A stretch of 64,000 nucleotides of DNA. Source: Lachnospiraceae bacterium. Lineage in GTDB: Bacteria > Bacillota > Clostridia > Lachnospirales > Lachnospiraceae. Numbering within the stretch: the stretch's first letter is position 1; every line of letters begins with the position of its first letter. Under the pieces are notes generated by a model. That model did no database searches. It had not been told where the DNA came from and saw nothing but the letters and a program-made list of their open reading frames with translations. This document shows positions 9,301-18,853 of the stretch, in pieces. The stretch covers positions 35,438-99,437 of the forward strand of contig JALELZ010000033.1 of NCBI GenBank assembly GCA_022768465.1, in the 5' to 3' direction. Made by a program: the position numbers and the translations under genes.

Positions 9301-10731
9301 ATCCTTACAGGCTCAGGCAAGATCTACACTGTACTAAAGATCGATGAGGTCAATAACTTAGGTGCAGCACGTATTCGTATCCGTTCTCTTATTGCAGCTA
9401 TTAAAGTGCGTAAGATGCTGAATATTAAGAGAACTGCAGCATCATCCTCTTATAACCGTGTTCTATTCACAAAGGAGATGAAAAAGGACTATACGATACT
9501 CTGCCCTCAGATGTCGCCTATTCACTTTGATCTTCTTGAGCCGGCATTCAGGCAATTTGGCTATAACATGGTAGTTCTTCAGAACGACAATCGTAATGCC
9601 GTTGATATGGGACTGAAATATGTTAATAACGACGCATGCTATCCGTCACTTATTGTAATCGGCCAGATCATGGATGCGCTTTTAAGCGGTAAATATGATC
9701 TCAGCAGAACTGCTGTCATAATGTCGCAGACCGGTGGAGGCTGCAGAGCATCAAACTATATAGGATTTATAAGGCGTGCTCTTGAAAAAGCAGGCATTCC
9801 TGAAATTCCGGTTATATCAATAAATGCCAATAAGATGGAGACTAACCCTGGCTTTAAGATCACTCTCCCGCTTGCAATAAAGGCTCTTCAGGCCCTTGTC
9901 TACGGAGATGTATTTATGCGTGTGCTCTATGCCACACGACCTTATGAAAAGGTTCCGGGAAGTGCAAATAAGCTTTATGAAAGCTGGAAAGCACGCTGCA
10001 TCGAATCATTAAAGAAAAAGAAAGCCGGACTTAATGAGTTCAAAAAGAACATAAACGGAATAATAAAGGACTTTGATGAGTTAGAGCGTACCGATGAGAA
10101 AAAGCCAAAGGTCGGTGTTGTAGGTGAGATCCTGGTTAAGTTCTCTCCTCTTGCAAATAACAACATTGTAGAGCTCCTCGAATCAGAGGGCGCTGAGTGC
10201 GTAATGCCTGATCTTATGGATTTCCTGCTTTATTGCTTCTACAACAATACCTTTAAATGGAAATATCTCGGAGGAAAGCGTTCAATAGTAGATCTCTCCA
10301 ATATTGCTATAAGCTTCCTTGAAAAATGCAGGTCAACAGCTAAAAAGGCGCTTATACAATCAAAGCATTTTAAACATCCGTCAGATATAAGGGTAACTGC
10401 AGCAAGAGCAAAAAGATACCTTTCTCTCGGAAATCAGACCGGAGAAGGCTGGTTCCTCACAGGTGAGATGTTAGAGCTTATATATGAAGATGTTCCTAAC
10501 ATTATCTGTGTTCAGCCTTTCGGATGCCTGCCTAACCACATAGTCGGAAAGGGAGTTATAAAGGAACTTAGGAACGCTTACCCAAGTGCCAATATAATTG
10601 CAGTTGATTATGATCCGGGTGCATCTGAGGTCAACCAGCTCAATCGTATTAAGCTGATGCTTACTACTGCTCAGAAAAATCTTTATGAAAAACCTGATAG
10701 GAAAGTCATAAAGCCCAAAATAATACGTTAA
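6322..10731 (+). CDS. Fused 2-hydroxyacyl-CoA dehydratase activase / dehydratase-like protein
   Basis: A 1469-residue fusion. Residues about 6-265 and about 330-590 are two BcrA/BadF-type ASKHA ATPase domains, each opening with a GIDIGST or GIDAGST phosphate loop. Each has a conserved cysteine pair for a subunit-bridging [4Fe-4S] cluster ([11 protein letters not shown] with [18 protein letters not shown] with CTVFMNS). Residues from about 636 begin with a cysteine-rich [10 protein letters not shown], followed by a DUF2229-like part (about 700-900) and a dehydratase-subunit (HgdB)-like C-terminal part with NNDACYPSL and [11 protein letters not shown]. Related activases use ATP to inject an electron into radical dehydratases. 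This giant form is common in anaerobic Firmicutes, but its substrate is not established. It is monocistronic, with no acyl-CoA genes nearby. Confidence 0.85.
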   Translation: MEKKDYRLGIDIGSTTVKIAVIDELNKVLFADYQRHFANIQETLAGLLEKAKSKLGEISFRAAITGSGGLSLSKATELPFVQEVVAVSSVLSVRSPECDVAIELGGEDAKIIYFSNGVDQRMNGICAGGTGSFIDQMAALLQTDAAGLNEYAANYKAIYPIAARCGVFAKTDIQPLINEGATREDLSASIFQAVVNQTISGLACGKPIRGHVAFLGGPLHFLPELRKAFIRTLKLDDEHVIAPEDSHLYAAMGAAMAIPAPGMRSTYKATDNVMPCAISFLIEKLKKRIDLQTEIKRLDPIFKDEEDYQDFLKRHARSNVKTASLSEHKGNCYLGIDAGSTTTKLALVNEEGELLYKFYSNNNGSPIDTAIRAFREINEQLPADANIVYSCSTGYGEALLKAAFKLDEGEVETIAHYYAAAFFDKDVDCILDIGGQDMKCIRIKDGAVDSIQLNEACSSGCGSFIESFAKSLGYSVQDFAKEALFAKQPTDLGTRCTVFMNSNVKQAQKEGATVADISAGLAYSVIKNALYKVIKISDARDLGRHIVTQGGTFYNDAVLRAFEKTADCEATRPDIAGIMGAFGAALIAKERYNFKLKEAQAKNKSDEGSSSTHNGTAVLTSMLPIDEILDFSYKTTLTRCGGCTNNCMLTINNFADGRRYISGNRCERAFGKEKASDEIPNMFKYKLERMFDYEPLDEKDAIRGTVGIPRVLNMYENFPLWAVFFKKLGYRVVLSPVSTRKIYELGMETIPSESECYPAKITHGHIEWLIDQGVKFIFYPCIPYERNESPQAGNHYNCPIVTSYPENIKNNIELRERGVEFMCPFLPLTDEEVFTESVIKAFKPKFSDNSGIDGTKYPVLTEKEVIAAAHSAYDELINVKLETEKKGEEILKWMEATGHRGIVLAGRPYHVDPEINHGIADMITSYGFAVLTEDSVSHLNDVDRPTIVTDQWMYHTRLYRAATFVKTRDDLDLVQLNSFGCGLDAVTTDQVNDILTGSGKIYTVLKIDEVNNLGAARIRIRSLIAAIKVRKMLNIKRTAASSSYNRVLFTKEMKKDYTILCPQMSPIHFDLLEPAFRQFGYNMVVLQNDNRNAVDMGLKYVNNDACYPSLIVIGQIMDALLSGKYDLSRTAVIMSQTGGGCRASNYIGFIRRALEKAGIPEIPVISINANKMETNPGFKITLPLAIKALQALVYGDVFMRVLYATRPYEKVPGSANKLYESWKARCIESLKKKKAGLNEFKKNINGIIKDFDELERTDEKKPKVGVVGEILVKFSPLANNNIVELLESEGAECVMPDLMDFLLYCFYNNTFKWKYLGGKRSIVDLSNIAISFLEKCRSTAKKALIQSKHFKHPSDIRVTAARAKRYLSLGNQTGEGWFLTGEMLELIYEDVPNIICVQPFGCLPNHIVGKGVIKELRNAYPSANIIAVDYDPGASEVNQLNRIKLMLTTAQKNLYEKPDRKVIKPKIIR

Positions 10732-10739
10732 TAAAAAAC

Positions 10740-10798
10740 ATCACCTGTCATACAATATAGATCACTTATTTTAAGTGCCGTATTGTATGACGGGTGAT
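10740..10798. terminator. Bidirectional terminator between converging genes
   Basis: An 18-base stem (10740-10757 with 10781-10798, one G-U pair) encloses a smaller CACTTA/TAAGTG hairpin. It is flanked by an A-run on the left and TTTTG on the right, so it can stop both the plus-strand fusion gene and the minus-strand MATE gene. Confidence 0.8.
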
Positions 10799-10821
10799 AT
10801 TTTGTTTAAGTTATTTTTGAT

Positions 10822-12219
10822 TCAAAGCATGCTCTTGTGATAAAGCTTTTTCCATTTCCCGGAATAAACCCTGTAAAGTATATATATTCCTCTTAGTATC
10901 AGATCTATGATCATTGCATACCATGCGCCTTTAAGGCCGAGTCCGAGTCCGTTAACAATAATCATTGCTGCAGGTATTCTTATAAGCCACATAGATATGA
11001 TAGATACCGGTACGGCTATTTTAACATCTCCTAAGCCTCTGAGTATGCCAGTTCCGACTATGTACATGCCGAAAAACGGCTGTGCATAGGCAACAAGCCT
11101 TAACGCCATGATGGCATTAAGCTTAACATCAGAATCCGGTGTAAATAAGGATATAAACGGATCTGCAAAAACATACATAAGTATTGCATTGAAGGTCATA
11201 ATAGCAATGCTTAGCCAAAGAAGTATCTTGGAGTAATCCTCTGCCATCTCTTCATCCTCAGCACCTATAGCCTGTCCGGCAAGTGTCGTTCCGGCAGACT
11301 GCATTCCATATCCAGGCTGATAGCATATGGATTCAGCATTAACAGCAATATGATGTGCGGCAAGCATAACAGTGCCAAGCGATGCAACTATCCTTATAAA
11401 TACCACCTGTCCAAGGTTGATAGTCACTCGCTCGATTGCAGTAGGCAAACCGACATATACGACCTCTCTCATATCTCTTTTTACAAGTCTGAAGCTCTCT
11501 GAAAAGCTGATCCTGAATTCTCCCTTTGAAAAAACAAGATATATAAGCGCTGCGGCACCTGAAACAGCCGAAGAAAAAGCCGTAGCTATTGCGGCTCCCT
11601 TAACTCCGAGTCCGGCACCCAATACATGCATTGTATTTCCAAAGAGAACAATATCTCTTGTCTGATATATAAGAAGAAAATTGCCTATTATATTCAGAGA
11701 ATTGGCTGCCGCGGTAATCTTCATAGGTGTTGATGTATTACCGTAGCCTCTTATCGCACCACCAAGTATGATTCCCATATAATAAAGAGGATAACCGAGT
11801 GATACTGTCCTTAAATATATGGTGGATTCAATACAAACATCCGGAGCTCCACCCATCCATACAGGTATGAATGGTGCTAAAAACCACATGACCGCAAAGG
11901 CAATTATTCCAAAGCCTAATCCAAGGACAAGGGTCTCTCTTGCCCCCTGTCTGGCTCCAACCATATTTTTAGCACCGACATAATGAGCCACAAGCACAGA
12001 GCAGCCGGCATTTATTGCCATAGTAATAGCGTTGATGACCCAAATAGGTGAAGAAACGAGAGCCACCGCAGTTGTTGCGGCAGCTCCCAATGCACCGACC
12101 ATAGCGGTGTCTACTATACTCATCAAGGTAATGAGTAGATTTTCAATGATCGCAGGTATAGATAAAATTACAGCAAGTCTAATACGCTGAGATCTGGTTT
12201 TTGCGTTTTTTATATCCAT
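10822..12219 (-). CDS. MATE family efflux transporter (second of three)
   Basis: Twelve-helix exporter of the MATE family, 465 residues. The first repeat has MSIVDTAMVGALGAAATTAVAL-type sequence near residues 30-50 and the second half the matching IRIVASLGTVMLAAHHIAVNAES region. This is the NorM/DinF style with the internal pseudo-symmetry of the family. Substrate unknown. It begins only five bases after the stop of thrC on the same strand, so it is probably the last gene of a threonine-synthase transcript. That could point to export of an amino acid or metabolite, but linkage alone is weak evidence. Not close enough to the other two MATE genes to be a recent local duplication. Confidence 0.88.
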   Translation of the reverse strand: MDIKNAKTRSQRIRLAVILSIPAIIENLLITLMSIVDTAMVGALGAAATTAVALVSSPIWVINAITMAINAGCSVLVAHYVGAKNMVGARQGARETLVLGLGFGIIAFAVMWFLAPFIPVWMGGAPDVCIESTIYLRTVSLGYPLYYMGIILGGAIRGYGNTSTPMKITAAANSLNIIGNFLLIYQTRDIVLFGNTMHVLGAGLGVKGAAIATAFSSAVSGAAALIYLVFSKGEFRISFSESFRLVKRDMREVVYVGLPTAIERVTINLGQVVFIRIVASLGTVMLAAHHIAVNAESICYQPGYGMQSAGTTLAGQAIGAEDEEMAEDYSKILLWLSIAIMTFNAILMYVFADPFISLFTPDSDVKLNAIMALRLVAYAQPFFGMYIVGTGILRGLGDVKIAVPVSIISMWLIRIPAAMIIVNGLGLGLKGAWYAMIIDLILRGIYILYRVYSGKWKKLYHKSML

Positions 12220-12224
12220 TTGAT

Positions 12225-13694
12225 TTATAAAATGCAGTTAAGACTATCGATTACAAACTGCTCCATTTTATCAATATCAACTACGGCAGTGTGTCTTATT
12301 TCCTTTGTTTTGAGCATAGCAAGAGGAGTTGGTGCTTTTTCTCCTGTCTTTTCACTCAATGCACCCATATATGCAAATCCATCTGCATTCTTATCTGAAA
12401 GCTCACCAAAGATCGATTCATATACGTCCTTTGCAAACTTGAATGGGCTGGCTGTTGAAAGAATGACTGTAGGACGTCCGGAAGCAATATCCTTTGCTAC
12501 CTTATAGCCTACTGCAGTATGAGGATCTATAAGTCTGTGATCGTCATTCCATGCATCACGTATAACCTGCATAGACTCATCGTTAGTTGCATAGCCGCAG
12601 TCGAATATATCCTGAAGTGTATCAAGAATCTCCTTTGCAACTTCAAATCTGCCCTTTTCTGAAAGATCCTTCATAAGTCCGGCAACATACTCCGCATCAC
12701 AGCCGGAAGCATAGTAAAGCATACGCTCAAGGTTTGATGAAACAAGTATATCCATGCTTGGAGAAATTGTCTTTACAAAGTCTCTGTTCTTATCGTATAC
12801 ACCAGTATTAAGGAAATCAGTGAGTACATTATTTTCATTTGATGCAACTATAAGTTTTCCTACAGGAAGCCCTAATGCCTTTGCATAATAGCCTGCAAGA
12901 ATATCTCCGAAGTTTCCTGTAGGAACAACAAAGTCAAGCTTATCGCCATAGCTTATAGCCTTGTCCTGCACAAGCTTTTTATAACTCTCTATGTAATATA
13001 TAACCTGTGGAACAAGTCTTCCTACATTGATTGAGTTAGCACTTGAAAGAGAAATTTTTCTCTCCCTAAGTATTTTCTCCGAATCAGCAGCAAATATCTT
13101 TTTAACGCCTGTCTGACAATCATCGAAATTACCTCTGACAGCGGCAACATTAACATTTCCGCCTTCCTGTGTAGCCATCTGAAGGTACTGAATATCGCTG
13201 ACTTTGCCGTATGGATAGAATACGGTAATCCCTATATTTTCAGCATCCTGAAAGCCTGAAAGTGCTGCCTTGCCGGTATCTCCGCTTGTTGCGGTAAGTA
13301 TCATAACCTTCTCATCCTTAAGTGCCTTGCTCATAAGCTGAGGAAGCATACAGAGAGCCATGTCTTTAAAAGCTGATGTAGGTCCGTGATAAAGCTCAGT
13401 CATCCAATATTTGCCGAGCTTGGTTACAGGCGTAAGCTCGGCAGTCTCGAATTTTCCCGCATACGCCTTAGCGATACAGCTTTTAAGCTCTTCATCTGTG
13501 TAATCGTCAAGAAGGACCTTGAACACCTCAAATGCGATCTCTTCATAGCTCTTATCCATGAGCTTGCTCATATCTAAAGAAGCGCTCATGATGTCATCGC
13601 TTACATAAAGTCCTCCGTCTGTGCAAAGGCCCTTTAATATTGCTTCCTTTGAACCGCATGATACGGCCTTACTTCTGGTACTGTGATAAAGCAT
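12225..13694 (-). CDS. thrC: Threonine synthase
   Basis: PLP enzyme converting O-phosphohomoserine to threonine, the last step of threonine synthesis. The 489 residues fit the long ThrC class (yeast/E. coli type). The PLP lysine lies in GPTSAFKDMAL (about residues 104-114), and the phosphate-binding TATSGDTGKAAL stretch is near 149-160. The ATG at 13694 follows AAAGAGGTAACAACAA. Homoserine dehydrogenase ends 107 bases upstream on the same strand, giving a hom-thrC order; homoserine kinase is not in the window. The gap between the two has a GTTTC...GAAAC near-palindrome (about 13716-13735) but no clear terminator, so co-transcription is likely. Confidence 0.95.
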   Translation of the reverse strand: MLYHSTRSKAVSCGSKEAILKGLCTDGGLYVSDDIMSASLDMSKLMDKSYEEIAFEVFKVLLDDYTDEELKSCIAKAYAGKFETAELTPVTKLGKYWMTELYHGPTSAFKDMALCMLPQLMSKALKDEKVMILTATSGDTGKAALSGFQDAENIGITVFYPYGKVSDIQYLQMATQEGGNVNVAAVRGNFDDCQTGVKKIFAADSEKILRERKISLSSANSINVGRLVPQVIYYIESYKKLVQDKAISYGDKLDFVVPTGNFGDILAGYYAKALGLPVGKLIVASNENNVLTDFLNTGVYDKNRDFVKTISPSMDILVSSNLERMLYYASGCDAEYVAGLMKDLSEKGRFEVAKEILDTLQDIFDCGYATNDESMQVIRDAWNDDHRLIDPHTAVGYKVAKDIASGRPTVILSTASPFKFAKDVYESIFGELSDKNADGFAYMGALSEKTGEKAPTPLAMLKTKEIRHTAVVDIDKMEQFVIDSLNCIL

Positions 13695-13801
13695 TTGTTG
13701 TTACCTCTTTATTTCTTTGTTTCCGTATATACAGAAACCTTGCTTTATGCTTGTTATTACAATGAGGCACTCTGTGATATAGCGGCTCATCAGTTGTTTA
13801 A

Positions 13802-14884
13802 TTATTTACAGATCTCAGGACACTCGAATGCTATAAATTGATTTTTTTCCTCTGCGATCTTTACTAGCTCTTCAAGAGTACCTTCGTATTTAGTTCCTCC
13901 GATATATGCGCTTCCTTTAAGCATTTCAGGAACATATCTAAGCTTTCTGAAGAACTGGAATTCTACATCAACATTAACAGAATTAAATATTGAATATATA
14001 TCTCTTAACAATGCATCAGCTGTTGGTGAACCGCCTGCACCCTGTCCGTAGAGCTTTATCTCGCCGCACATATCGCCTACAAGAGTTATCATATTATTAT
14101 TGAGCGGTACATGTGCCTCAAGCTGATCCTTGCCTATAACGCAAGGAACTACTCCGAGTGCATAGTCATTGTCATTTCTTACGGAAATACCCATAAGCTT
14201 AATGGTCTTGCCTTCGGCTGCATATTCATCAAGTATTTCCTTTGTAAGCTTCTCTATTCCTGAAACAGGAAAATCTGACGTTACAAAGCCATGATATGCA
14301 GTGCTTGCAAGGATCATTATCTTATTCTTAACATCAAAGCCTCCGATGTCTGCTGTAGGATCAGCCTCAGCATATCCAAGCTCCTGAGCCTCCTTAAGGG
14401 TAGCAGCAAAATCAGAGCCTTCATTGATCATCTTATCCAATATAAAATTAGATGTACCGTTAAGGATACCATATACGGATGAAAGATAGTTTGTATGTGT
14501 AGTTGAGATAATCTCTGAAACTATCGGTATTGTTCCGCCGCTTGAAGCCTCATACTTAAGCTGTACTTCCTTTTTTGCTGCTATCGTGCAAAGCTCCTCC
14601 ATAGCATATGCCAATGCTGCCTTATTTGCTGTAACAACATGCTTGCCGGCTAAAAGCGCACGCTTCATATAATCATATGAATCAATTTTACCTGAAAGTG
14701 CATCTACAACAATACCAACAGACGGATCATTAAGTATCTCGTCAAAATCCTCTGTCATGAATGGCTCTGTTGCCTTGCCCGGTCTTCTGAGTACATATGC
14801 AATCTGAATATCTCTGCTGTCTCCTTCGATATACTTACAGATGCTTCGTCCTACTGTGCCGTAGCCCAATACTGCAATTTTCAT
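13802..14884 (-). CDS. hom: Homoserine dehydrogenase, short form without ACT domain
   Basis: Reduces aspartate semialdehyde to homoserine, the branch point to threonine and methionine. The 360-residue protein has an N-terminal Rossmann motif GYGTVG (7-12), a middle EASSGGTIPIV block, and the homoserine-binding GYAEADPTADIGGFD near residues 168-182. Many Firmicute Hom proteins are about 400-430 residues with a C-terminal ACT domain for threonine feedback. This one ends where that domain would begin, so allosteric inhibition by threonine through ACT is not expected. The ATG at 14884 follows CGGAGGATTAGT. It lies 27 bases after gerW and is probably read through from that operon. Confidence 0.92.
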   Translation of the reverse strand: MKIAVLGYGTVGRSICKYIEGDSRDIQIAYVLRRPGKATEPFMTEDFDEILNDPSVGIVVDALSGKIDSYDYMKRALLAGKHVVTANKAALAYAMEELCTIAAKKEVQLKYEASSGGTIPIVSEIISTTHTNYLSSVYGILNGTSNFILDKMINEGSDFAATLKEAQELGYAEADPTADIGGFDVKNKIMILASTAYHGFVTSDFPVSGIEKLTKEILDEYAAEGKTIKLMGISVRNDNDYALGVVPCVIGKDQLEAHVPLNNNMITLVGDMCGEIKLYGQGAGGSPTADALLRDIYSIFNSVNVDVEFQFFRKLRYVPEMLKGSAYIGGTKYEGTLEELVKIAEEKNQFIAFECPEICK

Positions 14885-14911
14885 ACTAATCCTCCGCTTT
14901 TATATTGCCGG

Positions 14912-15370
14912 TCAATCGCCGTTTATTACTTCAATTTCATCAGATGCAGCCGAAGCCAGGGCTTCTGCATCAGCCTTTGCCTGCTCGCTGACAGCTCCGT
15001 GTCTAACCTTGTCCACAGCCTCAGGTATAAGATCTAAAAGTCTGGTGAATACATCCTGATTCTTAACATTCACAAGTCTTGTTTTTCCGTCCTGTATTAT
15101 AAGCAGTGCAACCGGTGACATTTTTGCACTCATGGCACCTGCACCATTATTTTTTGAGCTGCTGTTATTTATAAGTGCGCCTGAAGCAAGACCTGCAGAT
15201 ATTTCTATAAGAGGTATAATAGTTGCTCCACCAACCTCCATAGGCTCCCCTACAACGGTTTTTGACTGGACAAGGCCTTCCATTCCCTTGAAAAGCGCCT
15301 GGATCGTAACTCCGAGTCCGTCTTTTGTCTGACCGTATTCAACTTTAACGTGATCCTTGATATTAGCCAT
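14912..15370 (-). CDS. gerW: GerW/YtfJ family spore protein
   Basis: Member of the GerW (YtfJ) family, which in Bacillus is made in the forespore and needed for L-alanine germination. In the 152 residues, the central IPLIEISAGLASGA segment and the MSAKMSPVALLII segment are typical. The protein is small, without a signal peptide. It is preceded by a DUF2953 membrane protein, the order seen in many endospore-forming Firmicutes, which is a hint that this lineage retains sporulation genes. That alone does not prove the organism forms spores. The ATG at 15370 follows GGAGACGATAA. Close linkage to hom downstream looks like fortuitous operon membership. Confidence 0.88.
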   Translation of the reverse strand: MANIKDHVKVEYGQTKDGLGVTIQALFKGMEGLVQSKTVVGEPMEVGGATIIPLIEISAGLASGALINNSSSKNNGAGAMSAKMSPVALLIIQDGKTRLVNVKNQDVFTRLLDLIPEAVDKVRHGAVSEQAKADAEALASAASDEIEVINGD

Positions 15371-15410
15371 TTATCGTCTCCGTTTTATATGAAATATCAG
15401 CGTGTGTTTA

Positions 15411-16355
15411 TTAATCATCGGCTATGCCGAGTATTTTACGTGATTTATTATATAGTGCCTTCAGATCCTTATTTAAATATATCCTAAGCAATGGAAATGC
15501 TATAAAGAATATCCCGAATCTGCCCTTTATGCTAAGTTTTCCTTCAAGTCTGCTCTGTGTAAAATCAGGACTTATATTGAGCCAGTCACAATAAAGCGGA
15601 TAAAGCACTGCTGCAGCTTCCATAACCAATCCGGTATTGTATGGATCTCCGCTGCCAAACTCAAGATAACCGCTGCCTTTTTTAGGTTTGATTTCTTTCA
15701 GGATAGAAAATACTTCTTTTTTCAGAAAACCAAGAGCTTCTTTATACTTATCCTTATTAATAAGCTCATAGAGTTTTTTCAGTCGGTCAGTCTTATCCTT
15801 AACTGTTCTGTATAGTGCTCTGAAAAAATCATAAATATCTGAACATAGCCTCTTAATGCTTAAGATAGATTTATCTATGAACACTTTAAGCCTTTTTCTT
15901 ATTCCCGGCGATTTAGATTTTTCTTTTGAAGCAGGTTTACTATCAGATAAAGGTTCAAATGTTTGTTTTGAAGTATCCTGTACAATGATCTCGGAATCAG
16001 ATTTTTGCGTAGTCGCATTTTTTTCTGTATACGTACCGGCTATAGTCATATCCTTATCAAGGAATGAACTTGGTTTATCATTAACGCCCTTTTCATCAAA
16101 CGGATCATATACCTTTTTCCCAAGGATAATTAAGCCTGCCGAAAGTCCGTCTTCCTTACTGAATAGGACATAGCCTTTAACCAAGGAAAACATCCAGCTT
16201 ACAGAAGCACTGCCATCCGGTATTTCATCTATAAAGCTGCCATCAATTTTGTAACGAAGCGGCACAAAAAAGACGAGACCGATAATTAAAATAATAAGTC
16301 CCGCGAGTATAAGTAATATTAAGCCCAATACCTTAAGGATAGTAAACAAAAACAA
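15411..16355 (-). CDS. DUF2953 membrane-anchored protein
   Basis: 314 residues. A strong N-terminal hydrophobic helix (about 3-33, with LILLILAGLIILIIGL) is followed by a short beta-rich LRYKIDGSFIDEIPDGSASVSWMFSLVKGYV region typical of DUF2953. A highly charged, Lys/Ser-rich linker (about 95-210) comes next, and then a C-terminal region with a second hydrophobic stretch (about 285-300). Family function is unknown; it is often next to gerW/ytfJ, as here, so a role in spore or envelope development is an inference from context. The start codon is TTG at 16355, preceded by CGGAGCGCTAATAA. It is four bases after the cinA stop, so translation may be coupled. Confidence 0.75.
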   Translation of the reverse strand: MFLFTILKVLGLILLILAGLIILIIGLVFFVPLRYKIDGSFIDEIPDGSASVSWMFSLVKGYVLFSKEDGLSAGLIILGKKVYDPFDEKGVNDKPSSFLDKDMTIAGTYTEKNATTQKSDSEIIVQDTSKQTFEPLSDSKPASKEKSKSPGIRKRLKVFIDKSILSIKRLCSDIYDFFRALYRTVKDKTDRLKKLYELINKDKYKEALGFLKKEVFSILKEIKPKKGSGYLEFGSGDPYNTGLVMEAAAVLYPLYCDWLNISPDFTQSRLEGKLSIKGRFGIFFIAFPLLRIYLNKDLKALYNKSRKILGIADD

Positions 16356-16359
16356 ATTA

Positions 16360-16842
16360 TTAGCGCTCCGTTTGTTCTGAAAGTAAATGCCACGCTTCTT
16401 CGATCACAGCATTTACTGTCTGCTCTCTGATTTCCGGACGGGTACCTTTAAGCATATGCTCATAAACCTGAACATTACCTTTAATGTATACAGCTGTATA
16501 GACAAGACCCACGGGCTTACCTTCCGAAGGATCTGGTCCAGCATTTCCCGTAGTTGCAAGAGCCATATCTGTACCTGCCTTTTTGGCAGCACCAATGGCC
16601 ATTTCTCTCGCTGTAACAGGTGAAATAGCACCTTCTTTATCGAGAATATCTTTGCTGATTCCGAGAGTTCTATGCTTTGCACCTATATCATAGGTAACAA
16701 AGCCCTCCATAAATGCATACGAGGCACCAGGTACGCTTACAAGCGTTCCGGAAACAAGACCGCCGGTAAGTGACTCCGCACATGCTATAGTCATGCCATT
16801 ATCTCTGAGCATTCCTATAAGCTCGGCTTCCTTTCCCATCAC
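16360..16842 (-). CDS. CinA C-terminal domain protein (NMN deamidase type)
   Basis: 160 residues corresponding to only the C-terminal amidohydrolase domain of CinA, the part called PncC in E. coli, which deamidates nicotinamide mononucleotide to nicotinate mononucleotide. The diagnostic AESLTGGLVSGTL is at residues 22-34, followed by GASYAFMEGFVTYDIGAKHRTLGI and TTGNAGPDPSEGKPVGLVY. The N-terminal molybdopterin-binding-like half is absent, a known stand-alone arrangement. Its start overlaps the pgsA stop by four bases (ATGA), so translation is coupled. With pncB at the left edge, it gives the window two NAD-salvage genes, though they are not linked. Confidence 0.88.
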   Translation of the reverse strand: MMGKEAELIGMLRDNGMTIACAESLTGGLVSGTLVSVPGASYAFMEGFVTYDIGAKHRTLGISKDILDKEGAISPVTAREMAIGAAKKAGTDMALATTGNAGPDPSEGKPVGLVYTAVYIKGNVQVYEHMLKGTRPEIREQTVNAVIEEAWHLLSEQTER

Positions 16843-17435
16843 ATGCCTCCTTCTGTTATAACCTTGATATTCTTCTTCATATAATCAACAAGTGAAATAA
16901 CTGTAAGCAACAGTGCCGCTGCAGTAAGTACTCCCACAACAGTACTGCCCAAAATAACCGGCATAGTAGGAAGAATCAGTATAATGCATAAAAGCATCTG
17001 TGATACAGTTTTAAACTTTCCCCACCAGCTCGCAGCAATAACGATTCCGTTATCTGCAGCCACGAGTCTGAAGCCGCTGATTATAAATTCTCTTGCTATA
17101 ATAATAATAACTACTATGCATGACAGTGATCCCTCTGCTGTGAGAAGTATAAGTGCTGAGCAGACAAGCAGCTTATCTGCAAGCGGATCCATAAACTTTC
17201 CTAAATCAGTAACAAGGCCTCTGCTTCTTGCAATATAACCATCCAGAAAATCAGTAAAGGATGCAGCACAAAATATTATACATGCGATGATCCTGTATGA
17301 AATAAATCTGCCGTCAGCGGATGCTCTCAGCTCTGATGCCAAATGTCCGTCAAGACTAAGTATCATAAATAACACAAAGAAGGGTATCATAAATACCCTT
17401 AGTAATGTGAGTTTATTCGGAAGATTCATTTTCAT
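16839..17435 (-). CDS. pgsA: CDP-diacylglycerol-glycerol-3-phosphate 3-phosphatidyltransferase
   Basis: Integral membrane enzyme that makes phosphatidylglycerol phosphate, the committed step to phosphatidylglycerol and cardiolipin. The CDP-alcohol phosphotransferase signature D-G-x2-A-R-x8-G-x3-D-x3-D is perfect: Asp65, Gly66, Ala69, Arg70, Gly79, Asp83, Asp87. Several hydrophobic helices surround it in 198 residues, the usual size. It overlaps rimO upstream and cinA downstream by four bases each (ATGA), a tightly coupled trio. The rimO-pgsA-cinA order is a widespread Firmicute arrangement. Confidence 0.95.
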   Translation of the reverse strand: MKMNLPNKLTLLRVFMIPFFVLFMILSLDGHLASELRASADGRFISYRIIACIIFCAASFTDFLDGYIARSRGLVTDLGKFMDPLADKLLVCSALILLTAEGSLSCIVVIIIIAREFIISGFRLVAADNGIVIAASWWGKFKTVSQMLLCIILILPTMPVILGSTVVGVLTAAALLLTVISLVDYMKKNIKVITEGGM

Positions 17436-18853
17436 ATCAGTTCACCGATGAGATCGTAGCCATCAGCTCCGGTCACTCTTGCACTAACCATATCACCTGT
17501 CATGAATTCACGGCTTCCTGTATCGATATATATCAGACCGTCAACATCAGGTGCATCCATGTATGTACGCCCAACATAAATATTGCCGGCGGCTTTATTA
17601 TCATTAACTGTCTCTGAAGTTCCTTCACTGTCGCTGCACGCATCAGTAAGTCTGCCTTCTATCATAACGAGATATTCCCTGCCGATCTTTTCCTCAGCCT
17701 TTCTTACAGCAATTTCCTGCTGAACAGCCATTATCTCATTGCGTCTTGCTGCTTTAGTTTTAGCTGAAACCTGATGGCTTAATCCTGCCGCCTTCGTGCC
17801 CTCTTCTCTTGAGTATTCGAAATCTCCCAGTCTGTCGAATTCAGTATCGCGAACAAAATTCATAAGAATATTATGATCCTTATCGCTTTCTCCCGGGAAT
17901 CCGGATATCAGAGTCGTTCTCAAAACTATATCAGGAATCTCTTCACGCAGCTTCGCTATACGGCTGATTATTTCATCATGAGTAGTTCTTCTTGCCATTT
18001 TCTTCAAAATATGGTCAGAAGCATGCTGAATAGGAATATCAAGATAATGACAGACCTTTGGAAGCTTCTTTATAGCCTGAACAAGCTCGTCCGTGATTTC
18101 CTCCGGATAACAATAAAGGATACGGATCCATTTGATCCCTTCTATATCATTGAGCTTTTGAAGAAGCTCCGGAAGCATTTTTCTGCCATATAGATCAACT
18201 CCGTATAAGGTTGTTTCCTGTGCAACAAGAATAAGCTCCTTCACGCCATCTTCTGCAAGACTCACAGCTTCTTTAAGAAGATCCTCCATAGGGACCGAAC
18301 GATATTTTCCCTTAAGCGACGGAATAATACAGTAGGTACAGTTCTTTCCGCAGCCCTCTGCTATCTTAAGATAAGCATAATGTCCGCCTGCTGTGATGAA
18401 TCGCTCATTTACAGGTTTTTCGACAAATACATTGTCTGAAATAGGTCTGAATTCTCTGACCTTGGTATATTCATTCTCTGCCAGACTCTTATCGACTGCA
18501 TCCACAATATCCTGCCAGGAGTTGGTTCCGACTATGACATCAACCTCAGGCAGTGTTTCCTGTATCTCTTCCTTATAGCGCTCTGCCATACAGCCCATTA
18601 CAACAAGTAACGGAGCTGTCTCACCAAGTTCTTCCTTTAAGTCAGACATCTCTATAAGAGTCTGAACGCTTTCCTCCTTGGCATCTCTTATGAAGCAGCA
18701 GGTGTTAACTATAATTACATCTGCTTCCTGCGGAAGCTCGCAATACTCATATCCTGCCTTATACATAAGCCCGAGTGTTTTCTCAGAATCCACAAGGTTC
18801 TTATCACATCCGAGAGAAATAAGATGAACTTTTTTCTTTCCTATGCGCGGCAT
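17432..18853 (-). CDS. rimO: Ribosomal protein S12 methylthiotransferase
   Basis: Radical SAM enzyme that methylthiolates the conserved aspartate of ribosomal protein S12. An N-terminal UPF0004 domain has three cluster cysteines (Cys16 in SLGCDKNLVDSE, Cys52, Cys88). The radical SAM motif EGCGKNCTYC has Cys168, Cys172 and Cys175, and the C-terminal TRAM domain binds the substrate. SLGCDKNLVDSE and the KGKYRS after the CxxxCxxC distinguish RimO from MiaB. The linker in the TRAM region (about 395-425) carries a Ser/Asn/Glu-rich insert, making the protein (473) longer than the usual 430-445. It starts at the stop codon of rpoZ (TAATG overlap) with little ribosome-binding sequence, which implies coupling. 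Confidence 0.95.
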   Translation of the reverse strand: MPRIGKKKVHLISLGCDKNLVDSEKTLGLMYKAGYEYCELPQEADVIIVNTCCFIRDAKEESVQTLIEMSDLKEELGETAPLLVVMGCMAERYKEEIQETLPEVDVIVGTNSWQDIVDAVDKSLAENEYTKVREFRPISDNVFVEKPVNERFITAGGHYAYLKIAEGCGKNCTYCIIPSLKGKYRSVPMEDLLKEAVSLAEDGVKELILVAQETTLYGVDLYGRKMLPELLQKLNDIEGIKWIRILYCYPEEITDELVQAIKKLPKVCHYLDIPIQHASDHILKKMARRTTHDEIISRIAKLREEIPDIVLRTTLISGFPGESDKDHNILMNFVRDTEFDRLGDFEYSREEGTKAAGLSHQVSAKTKAARRNEIMAVQQEIAVRKAEEKIGREYLVMIEGRLTDACSDSEGTSETVNDNKAAGNIYVGRTYMDAPDVDGLIYIDTGSREFMTGDMVSARVTGADGYDLIGELI

